DNA of 64,000 nt from an uncultured Clostridia bacterium (lineage in GTDB: Bacteria; Bacillota; Clostridia; UBA1381), in the NCBI GenBank assembly GCA_934501535.1, contig CAKSUM010000001.1, positions 248,001 to 312,000 of the forward strand, written 5' to 3'. Positions within the stretch are counted from its first letter, which is position 1. Every line of letters starts with the position of its first letter. This document shows positions 7,746 to 16,850 of the stretch, piece after piece. A program made the position numbers and the translations under genes. The notes under the pieces are model-generated. The model made no database searches. It had not been told where the DNA came from and worked only from the letters and a program-made list of their open reading frames with translations.

Positions 7746-10325
7746 TTATTTTATAATAACTACTTCCTGAACAACGTCCTTGTAAAGCTTGATGAATACG
7801 CGGTTGCCCTCGTCTGCATCGTAAGCCTGAATATCGCCTGTTGTTACAACGGAAACCTGGTTCTTTGACAGTGTTGAGTCAACGCTGTAAACCTTAACAT
7901 CGCTTGAAAGCTGATAGTTTGTCACGCTGCCGTCGTTAACCGTTACGTTAATCGAGTTTGCAAATTTCTTTGTAACCTTACCGTAAACAGTCTTGAGGTT
8001 TTCAACTACCTGAACCTCTTTCTCTGTTGTCTTTTCACTGACATTGAACAGAAGTCTTATCTTTGTGATTTCTCCGTCAGAGTTTGTAACATACTGAATA
8101 ACATCGCCGGCTTCAAGCTTTTTGTTGTCACCCTTTGTCAGCACGCCCGCTTCTTCGGAGTAAATCTGAATTTCTTTTCCGTCCTGATATGCTGTCAGAA
8201 GCTCTGTTACTTCGTCATTATCATTCGACGCGGATATAACCTTAGATACAACCGCGATTGATGATTCCGCATTTGTCTGCAGGTTAGAGTCTGTTACAAC
8301 TATTGCTTTTGCCACAAAATCTTCACCCAGGTCATAAACCGCTACGTTGTAGCTTGAGCCGTCCTCAAACATTGACAGCTTGCCCAGCTTATAATCCTGA
8401 CTGTCCTCATTAATATCAAATATTACGGTTGAAGAATTAATTCTTACCTTGCCGATTGTGTTGTTTTTGCCGTTGAACTCTTCATTCACATATGCATAGT
8501 TCTTTACAAAGTTTGATTTGTCTATAGCATTTGTGCCTGTGTTGTCCTTAGCCGCATTGATTGAAACAATCTTTCCGTCCGAGTTGAGCGAGTAAGTTAC
8601 AAGCTGCTTGTTTGTCGAGCTGCCTGACTTAAATTCGTCTACAACATCTGATGACAGCTTACCGCTTACGCCGTTATATCTGATTTTCTGGTTTGCGGTA
8701 TAAGTTACTTCCTTGCCGTCCTTTGTGAACATTTTGAAGGTTGATTCCTCAGTTGCGTCCGATGTTGATGCACGCAGCAGGTATGCGTAATTTGAAGATG
8801 CCGTTACCGTTGTATCCGCCGCTGCAATCTTGCCTGTTACGTCAAGGTAGAACACGCCCTCTGTTCCAAGGTTTAAGTCTTCCTCAAAGTTCTTTGCAAT
8901 CTTGTAGTGCTTGCCGTCAACAACATATCCGTCGCTGTCGATACCTGTAATCTTACCCTCGATTGTGTTTCTGCTTACCTGTATATCATAAAGAAGTGAG
9001 TCCTTGCTGCCTGCGATTGACAGAACATCGTACTCCTTCAGGTCAGACAGTTCGAGATCCTGACCGCCAAGTGAAATCGTGTATGACAAATCGTCATTAT
9101 CCTTGTCCAGCTTAAGCGTCGGCTTGCCGTATTTGTCAACAATCTTATCTGTTGAAGTTACTTCTTCAACAACCATGTTGTCATATTCCGTTACGAATAT
9201 AATGTCATATCTGCCGTTGTTGTCGGTATCAAGCAGGGTTACAAAGCCCGAGCTTTCCGAAATGTCAACCAAGTCATAGTCAAGTGATTCAAACTTACCG
9301 TTGTAGATAAGTGTTGCATCATTGTCAAGTGTTACATATGATGTCGCCGTAGCGTCCTCGGTCTTGTAGTAAGAAATTGTCTTGTATGCGCCTCTGTCAA
9401 CAATATTATACATCAAATCCGAGTCGATTTTAAATGTCGAGTTTTTGTTCTCGTCCGGAAGAGCAAGAATTACTTCATCATCGCCCTTGTCATTCTCTTT
9501 TACATAATAAGTTACGTTGTAACCCAAAAGATTGTTCATGTTATATGCAGTGTCATAAATTTTATCGCCTATTCTTATCTGACCTGCTTTAAGGCTTGAA
9601 GAGCCTGTAAGTGCCGTATTTTCTATAGCTGAAATCTGACCCTGTGCTTTAGTTACGTCAAGAATGTCTTTAAGGAGAGTCTTGTCGGTAACTTCCCATT
9701 TAGCGTCAGAACCGAAGCCTGTCTGCTCCATCATGTTTGCATTAAGAGCGTTAAGCGTCATATACGCAACGTTTCCTCTTGAAATCGGAAGTGCGTTTGA
9801 ACCCTGAACATTCTTTGTCAGTCCGTTATTAGAGCCTGCTACAATATATCCCTGAGGATAACCGCCCTTTGACTGTGCATAAACTTCGTATCCCATTGCG
9901 CGGACAAGAATAGTCATTGCTTCAGCATAGGTTATTTCCTGATCCGGTCTGAATGTTCCGTCCTCATATCCTACGATAAGTCCCTGTGCGGTAGCTACGT
10001 TAATATAGCCGTTAGCCCAGTGCTCCAATCCTACGTCGGAATAAACCGAATTGCCCTTTGCCGACTCTGCTGCGCCGCCGAGTCCCATGGCAAGCACGCC
10101 GATTTTTGCAACTTCGGAACGCTTAATTGTATCGTCCGGTCTGAAGTTTCCGTCACCGTCACCAATCATGATTTCGAGTGCCTGCAAAACCTGAATCGGT
10201 TCTTCAAATCGTGTACCTGCTACATCTGCCGGAATACCCGATGATGCAAAGGATACCGCGCCCAATGAACTGAGTGCCATTGAAGCCGTCAAAAGTCCTG
10301 CAAAAAATTTGTTTGAACCTTTCAT
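7746..10325 (-). CDS. SLH-domain S-layer-type surface protein
   Basis: An 859-residue exported protein. ATG 10325 is chosen because AAAGGAGG lies 7 bases upstream and a signal peptide (MKGSNKFFAGLLTASMAL, cleavage after SFA) starts there. Three SLH modules follow at roughly 40-195 (GDGDGNFRPDDTIKRSEVAK, GYEDGTFRPDQEITYAEA). SLH modules bind pyruvylated secondary wall polymers. The rest is a long beta-rich region without Cys or catalytic motifs, ending DVVQEVVIIK. Size, a strong promoter and a long leader suggest an abundant structural protein. It resembles the SLH protein at 47826-50672 in domain order. Confidence 0.88.
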   Translation of the reverse strand: MKGSNKFFAGLLTASMALSSLGAVSFASSGIPADVAGTRFEEPIQVLQALEIMIGDGDGNFRPDDTIKRSEVAKIGVLAMGLGGAAESAKGNSVYSDVGLEHWANGYINVATAQGLIVGYEDGTFRPDQEITYAEAMTILVRAMGYEVYAQSKGGYPQGYIVAGSNNGLTKNVQGSNALPISRGNVAYMTLNALNANMMEQTGFGSDAKWEVTDKTLLKDILDVTKAQGQISAIENTALTGSSSLKAGQIRIGDKIYDTAYNMNNLLGYNVTYYVKENDKGDDEVILALPDENKNSTFKIDSDLMYNIVDRGAYKTISYYKTEDATATSYVTLDNDATLIYNGKFESLDYDLVDISESSGFVTLLDTDNNGRYDIIFVTEYDNMVVEEVTSTDKIVDKYGKPTLKLDKDNDDLSYTISLGGQDLELSDLKEYDVLSIAGSKDSLLYDIQVSRNTIEGKITGIDSDGYVVDGKHYKIAKNFEEDLNLGTEGVFYLDVTGKIAAADTTVTASSNYAYLLRASTSDATEESTFKMFTKDGKEVTYTANQKIRYNGVSGKLSSDVVDEFKSGSSTNKQLVTYSLNSDGKIVSINAAKDNTGTNAIDKSNFVKNYAYVNEEFNGKNNTIGKVRINSSTVIFDINEDSQDYKLGKLSMFEDGSSYNVAVYDLGEDFVAKAIVVTDSNLQTNAESSIAVVSKVISASNDNDEVTELLTAYQDGKEIQIYSEEAGVLTKGDNKKLEAGDVIQYVTNSDGEITKIRLLFNVSEKTTEKEVQVVENLKTVYGKVTKKFANSINVTVNDGSVTNYQLSSDVKVYSVDSTLSKNQVSVVTTGDIQAYDADEGNRVFIKLYKDVVQEVVIIK

Positions 10326-10347
10326 TATGTGTCCTCCTTTTACTTTT

Positions 10348-10365
10348 GAATACGTTTTCGTATTC
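10348..10365 (-). promoter_or_regulatory. Leader hairpin just before the S-layer gene
   Basis: GAATACG-TTTT-CGTATTC, a perfect 7-bp stem with a 4-base loop, lying directly upstream of the AAAGGAGG site. It may stabilise the mRNA or tune initiation. Confidence 0.5.
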
Positions 10366-10474
10366 ACCTATACTACCATCATGGTTTACATAATATTTTT
10401 GAAATTTTTTACAAAAACTGCATAAATACGCGTTTTTGTGATTTTTTCATAATAACATGTCAACCACGATTTAT

Positions 10475-10503
10475 ATAATACACTATGTTCGGGCAAATTT
10501 CAA
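10475..10503 (-). promoter_or_regulatory. Promoter of the S-layer gene
   Basis: On the minus strand TTGAAA (10498-10503) and TATTAT (10475-10480), 17-base spacing. The leader would be about 140 bases. A nearby TTGACA on the same strand (around 10460) has no matching -10 box. Confidence 0.55.
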
Positions 10504-10554
10504 GCTGTAAGTTTTGGTAATTTGCCGCACGGCGTATAAAATATATAATGCAGG

Positions 10555-10604
10555 CATAAAAAAAGCGGCTGCAGCAAAATAAACTCATTTTGCCGCAGCC
10601 GCTT
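10555..10604 (-). terminator. Terminator of the pncB-lepA operon
   Basis: A long stem, AGCGGCTGC-GCAAAAT against ATTTTGC-GCAGCCGCT (10564-10580 with 10587-10603, one mismatch), followed on the minus strand by seven T. It lies about 40 bases after the lepA stop. Confidence 0.9.
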
Positions 10605-10642
10605 GCTGTTCGTCATGTATTCAAATTTAATGCCTCACTGTC

Positions 10643-12439
10643 TCAGTCGAGCTTAAGCACCGACATGAATGCCTCCTGAGGAATTTCCACACTTCCCACC
10701 TGTCTCATGCGTTTTTTACCCTCTTTCTGTTTTTCAAGCAGCTTTTTCTTTCGGGTAATATCTCCGCCGTAACACTTGGCAAGAACGTCCTTGCGCATTG
10801 CCTTTACCGTTTCGCGCGCGATTATTTTCGAGCCGATTGCCGCCTGAATGGGCACCTCAAACAGCTGGCGCGGAATTGCGTCCTTCAGTTTTTCCGCCAT
10901 TTTGCGTCCCCTCGCGTATGCACTGTCTTTATGCACGATAAAGGATAACGCGTCAACCTGCTCGCCATTTAACAGCATATCGAGCTTAACCAGGTCGGAA
11001 CGCATGTATTCCTGCAATTCATAGTCAAAGGAAGCATAGCCTTTTGTCCGTGATTTGAGTGCGTCAAAGAAATCGTAAATAATCTCGTTCAGCGGCAACT
11101 CATAGTGGATTTGAGCACGCGTTGTTTCTATATATGTCATGTTTTTGAAAATTCCGCGGCGCTCCTGACAAAGCTCCATTACATTGCCGACAAAATCAAC
11201 CGGAACCATAATATCCGCCTTTACCATAGGTTCCTCCATATACTCGATTTCACTCGGCTCGGGCAGATTTGCCGGATTAGATACCATAACAATTTCACCG
11301 TCGGTTTTTTTCACCTTGTATATAACGCTCGGCGCAGTGGTTACCAAATCAAGATTGTACTCTCGCTCCAGCCGCTCCTGTATTATTTCCATGTGCAGCA
11401 GCCCCAAAAATCCGCAGCGAAATCCAAATCCGAGCGCTATCGATGTTTCCGGCTCAAACATCAGCGACGCGTCATTAAGCTGCAGCTTGGCAAGAGCGTC
11501 TTTAAGATCCTCATACTGCGCACCGTCCGCCGGATATATACCGCAGTAAACCATAGGGTTTACCTTTTTGTAACCGGGCAAAGGTTCTTTTGCCGGATTG
11601 CTGCATTTTGTAACCGTATCGCCGACGCGCGTATCCCGGATAGACTTTATGCTCGCGGCAATGTAGCCTACATCTCCGGCAGCAAGCTCACTGCTCACTC
11701 TAAGTCCGCTCGGGTGCATGGAACCGACTTCAACAACGTCAAACTCCGCTCCGGTTGCCATCATTCGTATTCTCTCGCCGGCTTTCAGCTTGCCGTCTTT
11801 TACGCGCACGTATACTATTACGCCCTTGTAGCTGTCATAGTATGAGTCGAAAATCAGGCATTTGAGCGGCGCATTTTCATCGCCGTCCGGCGCCGGTATT
11901 TTTTCCACAACAGCGTCCAGCACCTGTTCGACATTCAGACCCGTTTTTGCCGAAACTCGCGGCGCGTCCTCCGCCGGTATTCCGATTATGTCCTCAATTT
12001 CCTTTACGGCATTATCGGGATTTGCGCTTGGAAGGTCAATTTTGTTTATAACAGGCACAATCTCCAAATCATGCTCTACTGCAAGGTAAGTATTTGCAAG
12101 AGTCTGCGCCTCTATTCCCTGAGATGCGTCTACAATTAAAATCGCACCCTCGCACGCCGCAAGACTGCGTGAAACCTCGTAGTTAAAGTCAACGTGACCC
12201 GGGGTATCAATAAGATTAAGTATATATTCTTTTCCGTCTTTTGCGGAATATTTCAATTTTACCGCATGCGCCTTGATTGTAATTCCACGCTCGCGCTCCA
12301 AATCCATGTCATCAAGCAGCTGCTCCTCCATATCGCGCTCGCAAACCTCACCGGTAAGCTCCAAAAGCCTGTCCGCAAGTGTTGATTTTCCGTGGTCGAT
12401 ATGCGCTATTATACAAAAATTCCTTATATTATCCTGCAT
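10643..12439 (-). CDS. lepA: Elongation factor 4 (LepA), ribosome back-translocase GTPase
   Basis: LepA binds ribosomes and aids translation under stress. The 599-residue product begins MQDNIRNFCIIAHIDHGKST, with the G1 loop AHIDHGKST, G3 DTPGHVDF and G4 NKID, and it has the LepA-specific C-terminal domain ending in RMRQVGSVEIPQEAF. ATG 12439 matches the family start; an upstream TTG would add nine residues. It is the last gene of the run and is followed by a strong terminator. Confidence 0.97.
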   Translation of the reverse strand: MQDNIRNFCIIAHIDHGKSTLADRLLELTGEVCERDMEEQLLDDMDLERERGITIKAHAVKLKYSAKDGKEYILNLIDTPGHVDFNYEVSRSLAACEGAILIVDASQGIEAQTLANTYLAVEHDLEIVPVINKIDLPSANPDNAVKEIEDIIGIPAEDAPRVSAKTGLNVEQVLDAVVEKIPAPDGDENAPLKCLIFDSYYDSYKGVIVYVRVKDGKLKAGERIRMMATGAEFDVVEVGSMHPSGLRVSSELAAGDVGYIAASIKSIRDTRVGDTVTKCSNPAKEPLPGYKKVNPMVYCGIYPADGAQYEDLKDALAKLQLNDASLMFEPETSIALGFGFRCGFLGLLHMEIIQERLEREYNLDLVTTAPSVIYKVKKTDGEIVMVSNPANLPEPSEIEYMEEPMVKADIMVPVDFVGNVMELCQERRGIFKNMTYIETTRAQIHYELPLNEIIYDFFDALKSRTKGYASFDYELQEYMRSDLVKLDMLLNGEQVDALSFIVHKDSAYARGRKMAEKLKDAIPRQLFEVPIQAAIGSKIIARETVKAMRKDVLAKCYGGDITRKKKLLEKQKEGKKRMRQVGSVEIPQEAFMSVLKLD

Positions 12440-12468
12440 ATTCGTAAATGTAAATCCTTTCAACAAAC

Positions 12469-13479
12469 TTATTCGAGCGGCAAATTCGGTGCCGCATTAA
12501 GGTCAAGTCCTGCCCTGTCTCCCTTTTCATAGCCGAAATATCCGGCACATGCAATCATCGCCGCGTTATCCGTGCACAGTATCGGCGGCGGATATACAAC
12601 CGCAATTCCGTGTTTTTCGCACATAGCCGTCATTTTTTCTCTCAGCTGAGAATTTGCCGCCACACCGCCGGCAAGAGCGACTGTTTTTGCACCGCAGCGC
12701 ATTGCTCCCTCAATGGTATGCTCGCACAAAGCGTCCGTAACGGCGTCCTGAAAGCTCGCCGCAACATCGGCACGGCTGACCTCCTCGCCGTTTTGCTCGG
12801 CTTTGTGCAGGTAGTTTATGACTGCCGTCTTTACGCCGGAAAAGCTGAAATCCAGCGAATTTTTATCCATCTTCACCCTCGGAAATGTAATCGCTTGGGG
12901 GTCGCCCTCCTTCGCAAGCTTATCTATCAGAGGGCCGCCGGGATAACCCAGTCCCAGAACTCTCGCAATTTTATCAAATGCCTCTCCGGCGGCGTCATCA
13001 CGCGTTCTGCCGAGAACCTCAAACGTTGTGTAGTCCTTAACATTCACAATATGACTGTGACCTCCCGATGCAACAAGGCAAACAAACGGCGGCTTTAAAT
13101 CGGGGTGCGCAATAAAATTTGCACTTATATGTCCGCGAATGTGGTGAACCGGTACAAGCGGCTTTTCCGCCGCATAGGCAATAGCCTTTGCCGCCGACAC
13201 TCCCACCAGCAGCGCGCCGACAAGTCCGGGGCCGTAGGTTACGGCAACCGCGTCGATATTATCAAGCGTCATATTTGCCTGCGCGAGTGCTTCATCGATA
13301 ACCGCATCGATGTTTTCTATGTGTTTTCTTGACGCAATTTCCGGCACAACTCCGCCGTACACTTTATGTAAATCAATCTGAGTATTTATCACATTTGACA
13401 GCACGCATCTGCCGTTTTTCACAACGCTTGCCGCCGTTTCGTCGCAAGAGCTTTCTATTCCGAGAATGTATTTGTCCAT
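12469..13479 (-). CDS. tsaD: tRNA N6-threonylcarbamoyltransferase subunit TsaD
   Basis: TsaD transfers the threonylcarbamoyl group to A37 of ANN-decoding tRNAs, with TsaB and TsaE as partners. The 336-residue protein begins MDKYILGIESSCDETA, carries the metal-binding HHIRGHISAN, and SGGHSHIV and GGVAANSQLR of the ASKHA fold. ATG 13479 has GGAG upstream and overlaps the rimI stop in TGATG. No tsaB or tsaE is seen in the window. Confidence 0.96.
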   Translation of the reverse strand: MDKYILGIESSCDETAASVVKNGRCVLSNVINTQIDLHKVYGGVVPEIASRKHIENIDAVIDEALAQANMTLDNIDAVAVTYGPGLVGALLVGVSAAKAIAYAAEKPLVPVHHIRGHISANFIAHPDLKPPFVCLVASGGHSHIVNVKDYTTFEVLGRTRDDAAGEAFDKIARVLGLGYPGGPLIDKLAKEGDPQAITFPRVKMDKNSLDFSFSGVKTAVINYLHKAEQNGEEVSRADVAASFQDAVTDALCEHTIEGAMRCGAKTVALAGGVAANSQLREKMTAMCEKHGIAVVYPPPILCTDNAAMIACAGYFGYEKGDRAGLDLNAAPNLPLE

Positions 13480-13910
13480 CAATTTTTTCTCCGTATCATA
13501 ACAATTCCGTTTTCCGTCGGTGAACGGTAAAAATTCTTCCGCACGCCGACACATTCAAATCCGTATTTTTCGTACAGCCCGATTGCCGCAAGGTTTGACT
13601 CCCGCACTTCAAGTACAATCTGTTCCGCATCGGCGCTTTCGGCAATCATTTCGTCTATCATCACCGACGCCGTACCGCACCGACGGTATTCCGGCAAAAC
13701 GGCAATGTTTGTAATCTGCACTTCATCGCCAACGCGCCAGAAGCCGCAGTAACCTATAATTTTATCGTCCTCTCTTGCAATAATGTATGTTGCAAGCCGA
13801 TTTTCCGTTTCTTCGCGGAATGACTGCCGTGACCACGGCACCGCAAAGCATCGCTTATCAAGAGCCGCAAGCTCCGCACAGTCATCAGGCGTTATCCGCG
13901 TCAGCTTCAA
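13479..13910 (-). CDS. rimI: Ribosomal protein S18 alanine N-acetyltransferase (RimI-like GNAT)
   Basis: A GNAT acetyltransferase, probably 143 residues, with the acetyl-CoA loop EYRRCGTASVMIDEM preceded by ITNIAVLP and the C-terminal ESNLAAIGLYEKYGFE. I chose TTG 13910 because the conserved domain starts at LKLTRITPDD and AGGTGG/AGGA lies upstream; earlier starts would run deep into the phosphatase gene. It overlaps ywlE by 26 bases and tsaD by one. RimI next to tsaD is a common pairing. Confidence 0.85.
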   Translation of the reverse strand: MKLTRITPDDCAELAALDKRCFAVPWSRQSFREETENRLATYIIAREDDKIIGYCGFWRVGDEVQITNIAVLPEYRRCGTASVMIDEMIAESADAEQIVLEVRESNLAAIGLYEKYGFECVGVRKNFYRSPTENGIVMIRRKN

Positions 13911-14334
13911 TCCTATCCGCCACCTTTTCAAGAGCCGCGCACAGCTGCGCCGCACACTGCTCATATTCCTCCGTGTCACCGCCGTACGGGTCATCAATAT
14001 CCCCGTCAATTCCGGCATATTCGCACAGGGTAAATGTTTTTCCCTGCGCCGACGGTTCAAGCACCATTTTATGTGCCGCCGTCATTGTCAAAATCAAGTC
14101 GCTTTTTTTCAGCAGCTCGGAATTTACGGGCTGCGCATGATGTCCCAAAAGGTCTATACCGTATTTCTTCATAGCGATTACCGCCTCGCTCGACGCAGGT
14201 TCACCCTCTGATGCGAAGAGTCCTGCCGACTCTATACGTACGTCCAAGCCCCGTTCAACCGCTATTTTATTAAACAGCGCCGCTGCCATCGGTGAGCGGC
14301 ACGTATTTCCCGTACAAACAAAAAGTACATTCAT
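13885..14334 (-). CDS. ywlE: Low-molecular-weight protein phosphatase, YwlE (arginine phosphatase) type
   Basis: A 149-residue phosphatase with the P-loop CTGNTCRSP (residues 7-15) and the general acid loop DDPYGGD. Thr in the P-loop (CTGNTCRS) is the feature that gives YwlE its preference for phospho-arginine over phospho-tyrosine, so arginine phosphatase is the better guess. It overlaps tsaC by ATGA and rimI by 26 bases, so translation is coupled. Confidence 0.88.
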   Translation of the reverse strand: MNVLFVCTGNTCRSPMAAALFNKIAVERGLDVRIESAGLFASEGEPASSEAVIAMKKYGIDLLGHHAQPVNSELLKKSDLILTMTAAHKMVLEPSAQGKTFTLCEYAGIDGDIDDPYGGDTEEYEQCAAQLCAALEKVADRIEADADNA

Positions 14335-15371
14335 ATTTTTTTCTCCGTGTAAATAATTTTATTTCCCGCCGATTTGTAAAGGCGGTTTTTCACTGCAAGT
14401 CCGTAACTGTCCTGAATACAGAACTGCACGAATGCAGCGTCAATATTCTGTTCGTCAAAATCGCGCAAAGCGCCGAACAGCCTTTCGGCAAACTCCCTGT
14501 TGTTCCTCCCCGATGAAAGCTGCAAATCGGCGCCGAAATCCATATCGGACATAGCCAGCACGCCGACTCTTTCCCCTCCCGACCTGTGTTCCTTTACAAG
14601 TCGCAGAATTTCTCTTTCGGTGCTTTCCATATCCCCCTCGACAACCGTCACATCGGCGTCGGGAGCGTAGTGCTTGTATTTCATTCCGGGGCATTTCGGC
14701 TGCTCATCGGCGGCAACGCTGCTTAAAACATGTTTATCCAGCATGCCTCCTCCGCAGGTTTTTATCACATCTTCCAAAGTTATTCCGCCCGGTCTTAATA
14801 TCACGGGGATTTCTCCTGTGCAGTCGATTATGGTAGACTCCACGCCCACTCCGGCATGTCCGCCGCAGATAATGGCGTCCGCTCTGCCGTTCATATCATG
14901 CAGAACATGTTCGGCGCAAGTAGGGCTGGGTTTTCCGGATATATTCGCGCTCGGCGCGGCAATCGGCACTCCGGCAGCCTTTATGAACGCGCGCGCTACC
15001 GGGTCTTGAGGTATGCGGATACCGACCGTGTCCAAGCCCGCCGTAACGGTGTCGCTTATTCCCGGCTGCTTTTTCAGAATAACCGTAAACGGACCGGGTG
15101 CAAACTTATCAAAAAGCTTTTGTGCATTTTCCGGAATTTCGCGAGCCGCTTTTTTTACCTCCGATACGTCCGAAAGGTGCACAATCAGCGGATTGTCCGA
15201 CGGTCTGCCCTTTGCCTTGTATATCTTTTCCACTGCCGCGTCATTGTATGCGCTTGCGCCCAGTCCGTAAACCGTTTCGGTCGGGAATACAACAATTCCG
15301 CCGTCACGGATTATTTTCCCGGCAAGCGCGATGTTTTCATCATTTATATCCTTTATTATAACAGTTTCCAT
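14331..15371 (-). CDS. tsaC: L-threonylcarbamoyladenylate synthase, Sua5 long form
   Basis: Makes threonylcarbamoyl-AMP from threonine, bicarbonate and ATP for t6A synthesis, and so supplies TsaD further down the same operon. The YrdC-like domain spans about 10-200 (GGIVVFPTETVYGLGASAY, KGRPSDNPLIVHL, APSANISGKPSPT), and a C-terminal Sua5 domain (about 230-340) makes it the 346-residue long form. The start ATG overlaps the pncB stop in TAATG. Confidence 0.95.
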   Translation of the reverse strand: METVIIKDINDENIALAGKIIRDGGIVVFPTETVYGLGASAYNDAAVEKIYKAKGRPSDNPLIVHLSDVSEVKKAAREIPENAQKLFDKFAPGPFTVILKKQPGISDTVTAGLDTVGIRIPQDPVARAFIKAAGVPIAAPSANISGKPSPTCAEHVLHDMNGRADAIICGGHAGVGVESTIIDCTGEIPVILRPGGITLEDVIKTCGGGMLDKHVLSSVAADEQPKCPGMKYKHYAPDADVTVVEGDMESTEREILRLVKEHRSGGERVGVLAMSDMDFGADLQLSSGRNNREFAERLFGALRDFDEQNIDAAFVQFCIQDSYGLAVKNRLYKSAGNKIIYTEKKI

Positions 15372-16813
15372 TATTGAAGCTTCTCCAAAAGCTCATATTT
15401 CATATTCCACAGCTTTTTCGACAAATCCACGTAATAGCTGTGCGGATTTTCAAAACGCTTAACCTCGTCCCACAATTTCTCGATTTCAAGGCGGCAGTAC
15501 TCCTGCAGCACATGAATGTCCGGATTTTCATATATGCATTTTCCGCCTTCAAAAATCTTTTTCAAAAGCGGACGAACATAATAATTCGTAACCGTTTTCT
15601 TTTTCCAGGTGTGCTCGGGGTCAAAGATTTCATACGGCTTTTCATTGTCGATAACCTCATCGGCAAGAGTCACAACATCGGCAATTGCCGCGCCGGTATC
15701 GCCCGAATACAGTCTGTAAACCTGCTTAAATCCCGGAGTAGTGATTTTCGCAACATTTTCGGAAATCTTGATTTTCGGAATTATGTTTCCGTCCTTGTCC
15801 TCAATTGCGGCAAGCTTATACACGCCGCCGAAAATCGGTGAAGCCTTTGACGTGATAAGTCTTTCACCAACGCCGAAAGAATCAATCTGCGCACCCTGCA
15901 TCAGGGTATCACGGATAATATATTCATCCAGCGAATTTGACGCGCATATTCCGCAGTCCGCATATCCGGCGTCATCGAGAATTTTGCGGCATTTTTTCGA
16001 GAGATAGGTAATATCGCCCGAGTCAATGCGCACACCCTTCGGTCGCTTGCCCATGGGCTTTAAAATTTCATCAAAAACCTTAATCGCGTTCGGCAGCCCC
16101 GATTTCAATACATTGTAGGTATCTATCAAAAGCGTGCAGCTGTCGGGATATTGCCGCGCATAAGCCGCGAACGCGTCATATTCATTGTCAAAAAGCTGTA
16201 CCCAGCTGTGTGCCATCGTTCCGAGAGCCGGCACGCCGTATTCTCTGTCGGCAATCGCGCACGCAGTACCGCAGCAGCCGCCTATATATGCCGCACGGGC
16301 ACCCAAAATTGCCGCGTCCGGCCCCTGTGCCCGGCGTGAACCGAATTCCATAACCGGTCTGCCGTCCGCCGCACGCACTATTCTGTTCGCCTTTGTTGCG
16401 ATAAGGCTCTGGTGATTAATCGTAAGCAGTATCATCGTTTCCACAAACTGCGCCTGCACCACCGGCCCGCGCACCGTTACGATTGGCTCATGCGGAAAAA
16501 TCGGCGTACCCTCGGGAATTGCCCATACGTCACACGTAAATTTGAAATTACGCAGATAGTCAAGATATTTTTCGCTGAAAATATTTTTGCTGCGCAGATA
16601 TTCAATATCTTCATCGGTAAATCTGAGATTTTTGAAATAATCAATAAGCTGCTCGACGCCTGCCATTATAGCAAATCCGCCGTCATCGGGGATAGTGCGG
16701 AAAAACATATCGAAGTATGCAACCGTGTCGCCGACGCCCTCCTCGAAAAAGCCCCCTGCCATTGTAAATTCATAAAAATCCGTGAGTAATGTTAAATTAA
16801 GCTTGTCTGTCAT
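15371..16813 (-). CDS. pncB: Nicotinate phosphoribosyltransferase
   Basis: Salvages nicotinate to nicotinate mononucleotide for NAD synthesis. The 480-residue protein begins MTDKLNLTLLTDFYEFTMAGG and has the family blocks EFGSRRAQGPDAAILGARAA and GVRIDSGDI. ATG 16813 is chosen for its GGAG upstream and because the conserved family start lies just after it. A hairpin sits in its leader at 16831-16845. Downstream genes tsaC, ywlE, rimI, tsaD and lepA are tightly packed and probably co-transcribed. Confidence 0.96.
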   Translation of the reverse strand: MTDKLNLTLLTDFYEFTMAGGFFEEGVGDTVAYFDMFFRTIPDDGGFAIMAGVEQLIDYFKNLRFTDEDIEYLRSKNIFSEKYLDYLRNFKFTCDVWAIPEGTPIFPHEPIVTVRGPVVQAQFVETMILLTINHQSLIATKANRIVRAADGRPVMEFGSRRAQGPDAAILGARAAYIGGCCGTACAIADREYGVPALGTMAHSWVQLFDNEYDAFAAYARQYPDSCTLLIDTYNVLKSGLPNAIKVFDEILKPMGKRPKGVRIDSGDITYLSKKCRKILDDAGYADCGICASNSLDEYIIRDTLMQGAQIDSFGVGERLITSKASPIFGGVYKLAAIEDKDGNIIPKIKISENVAKITTPGFKQVYRLYSGDTGAAIADVVTLADEVIDNEKPYEIFDPEHTWKKKTVTNYYVRPLLKKIFEGGKCIYENPDIHVLQEYCRLEIEKLWDEVKRFENPHSYYVDLSKKLWNMKYELLEKLQ

Positions 16814-16850
16814 ATTATAATCTCCGTTCCGCCGCATTCTGCGGCATTAG

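Noticed and set aside
11105..11845. 246-codon plus-strand frame opposite lepA
   Set aside because: Shadow of the conserved lepA gene; composition is low-complexity His/Arg/Tyr-rich and no start signals are present.
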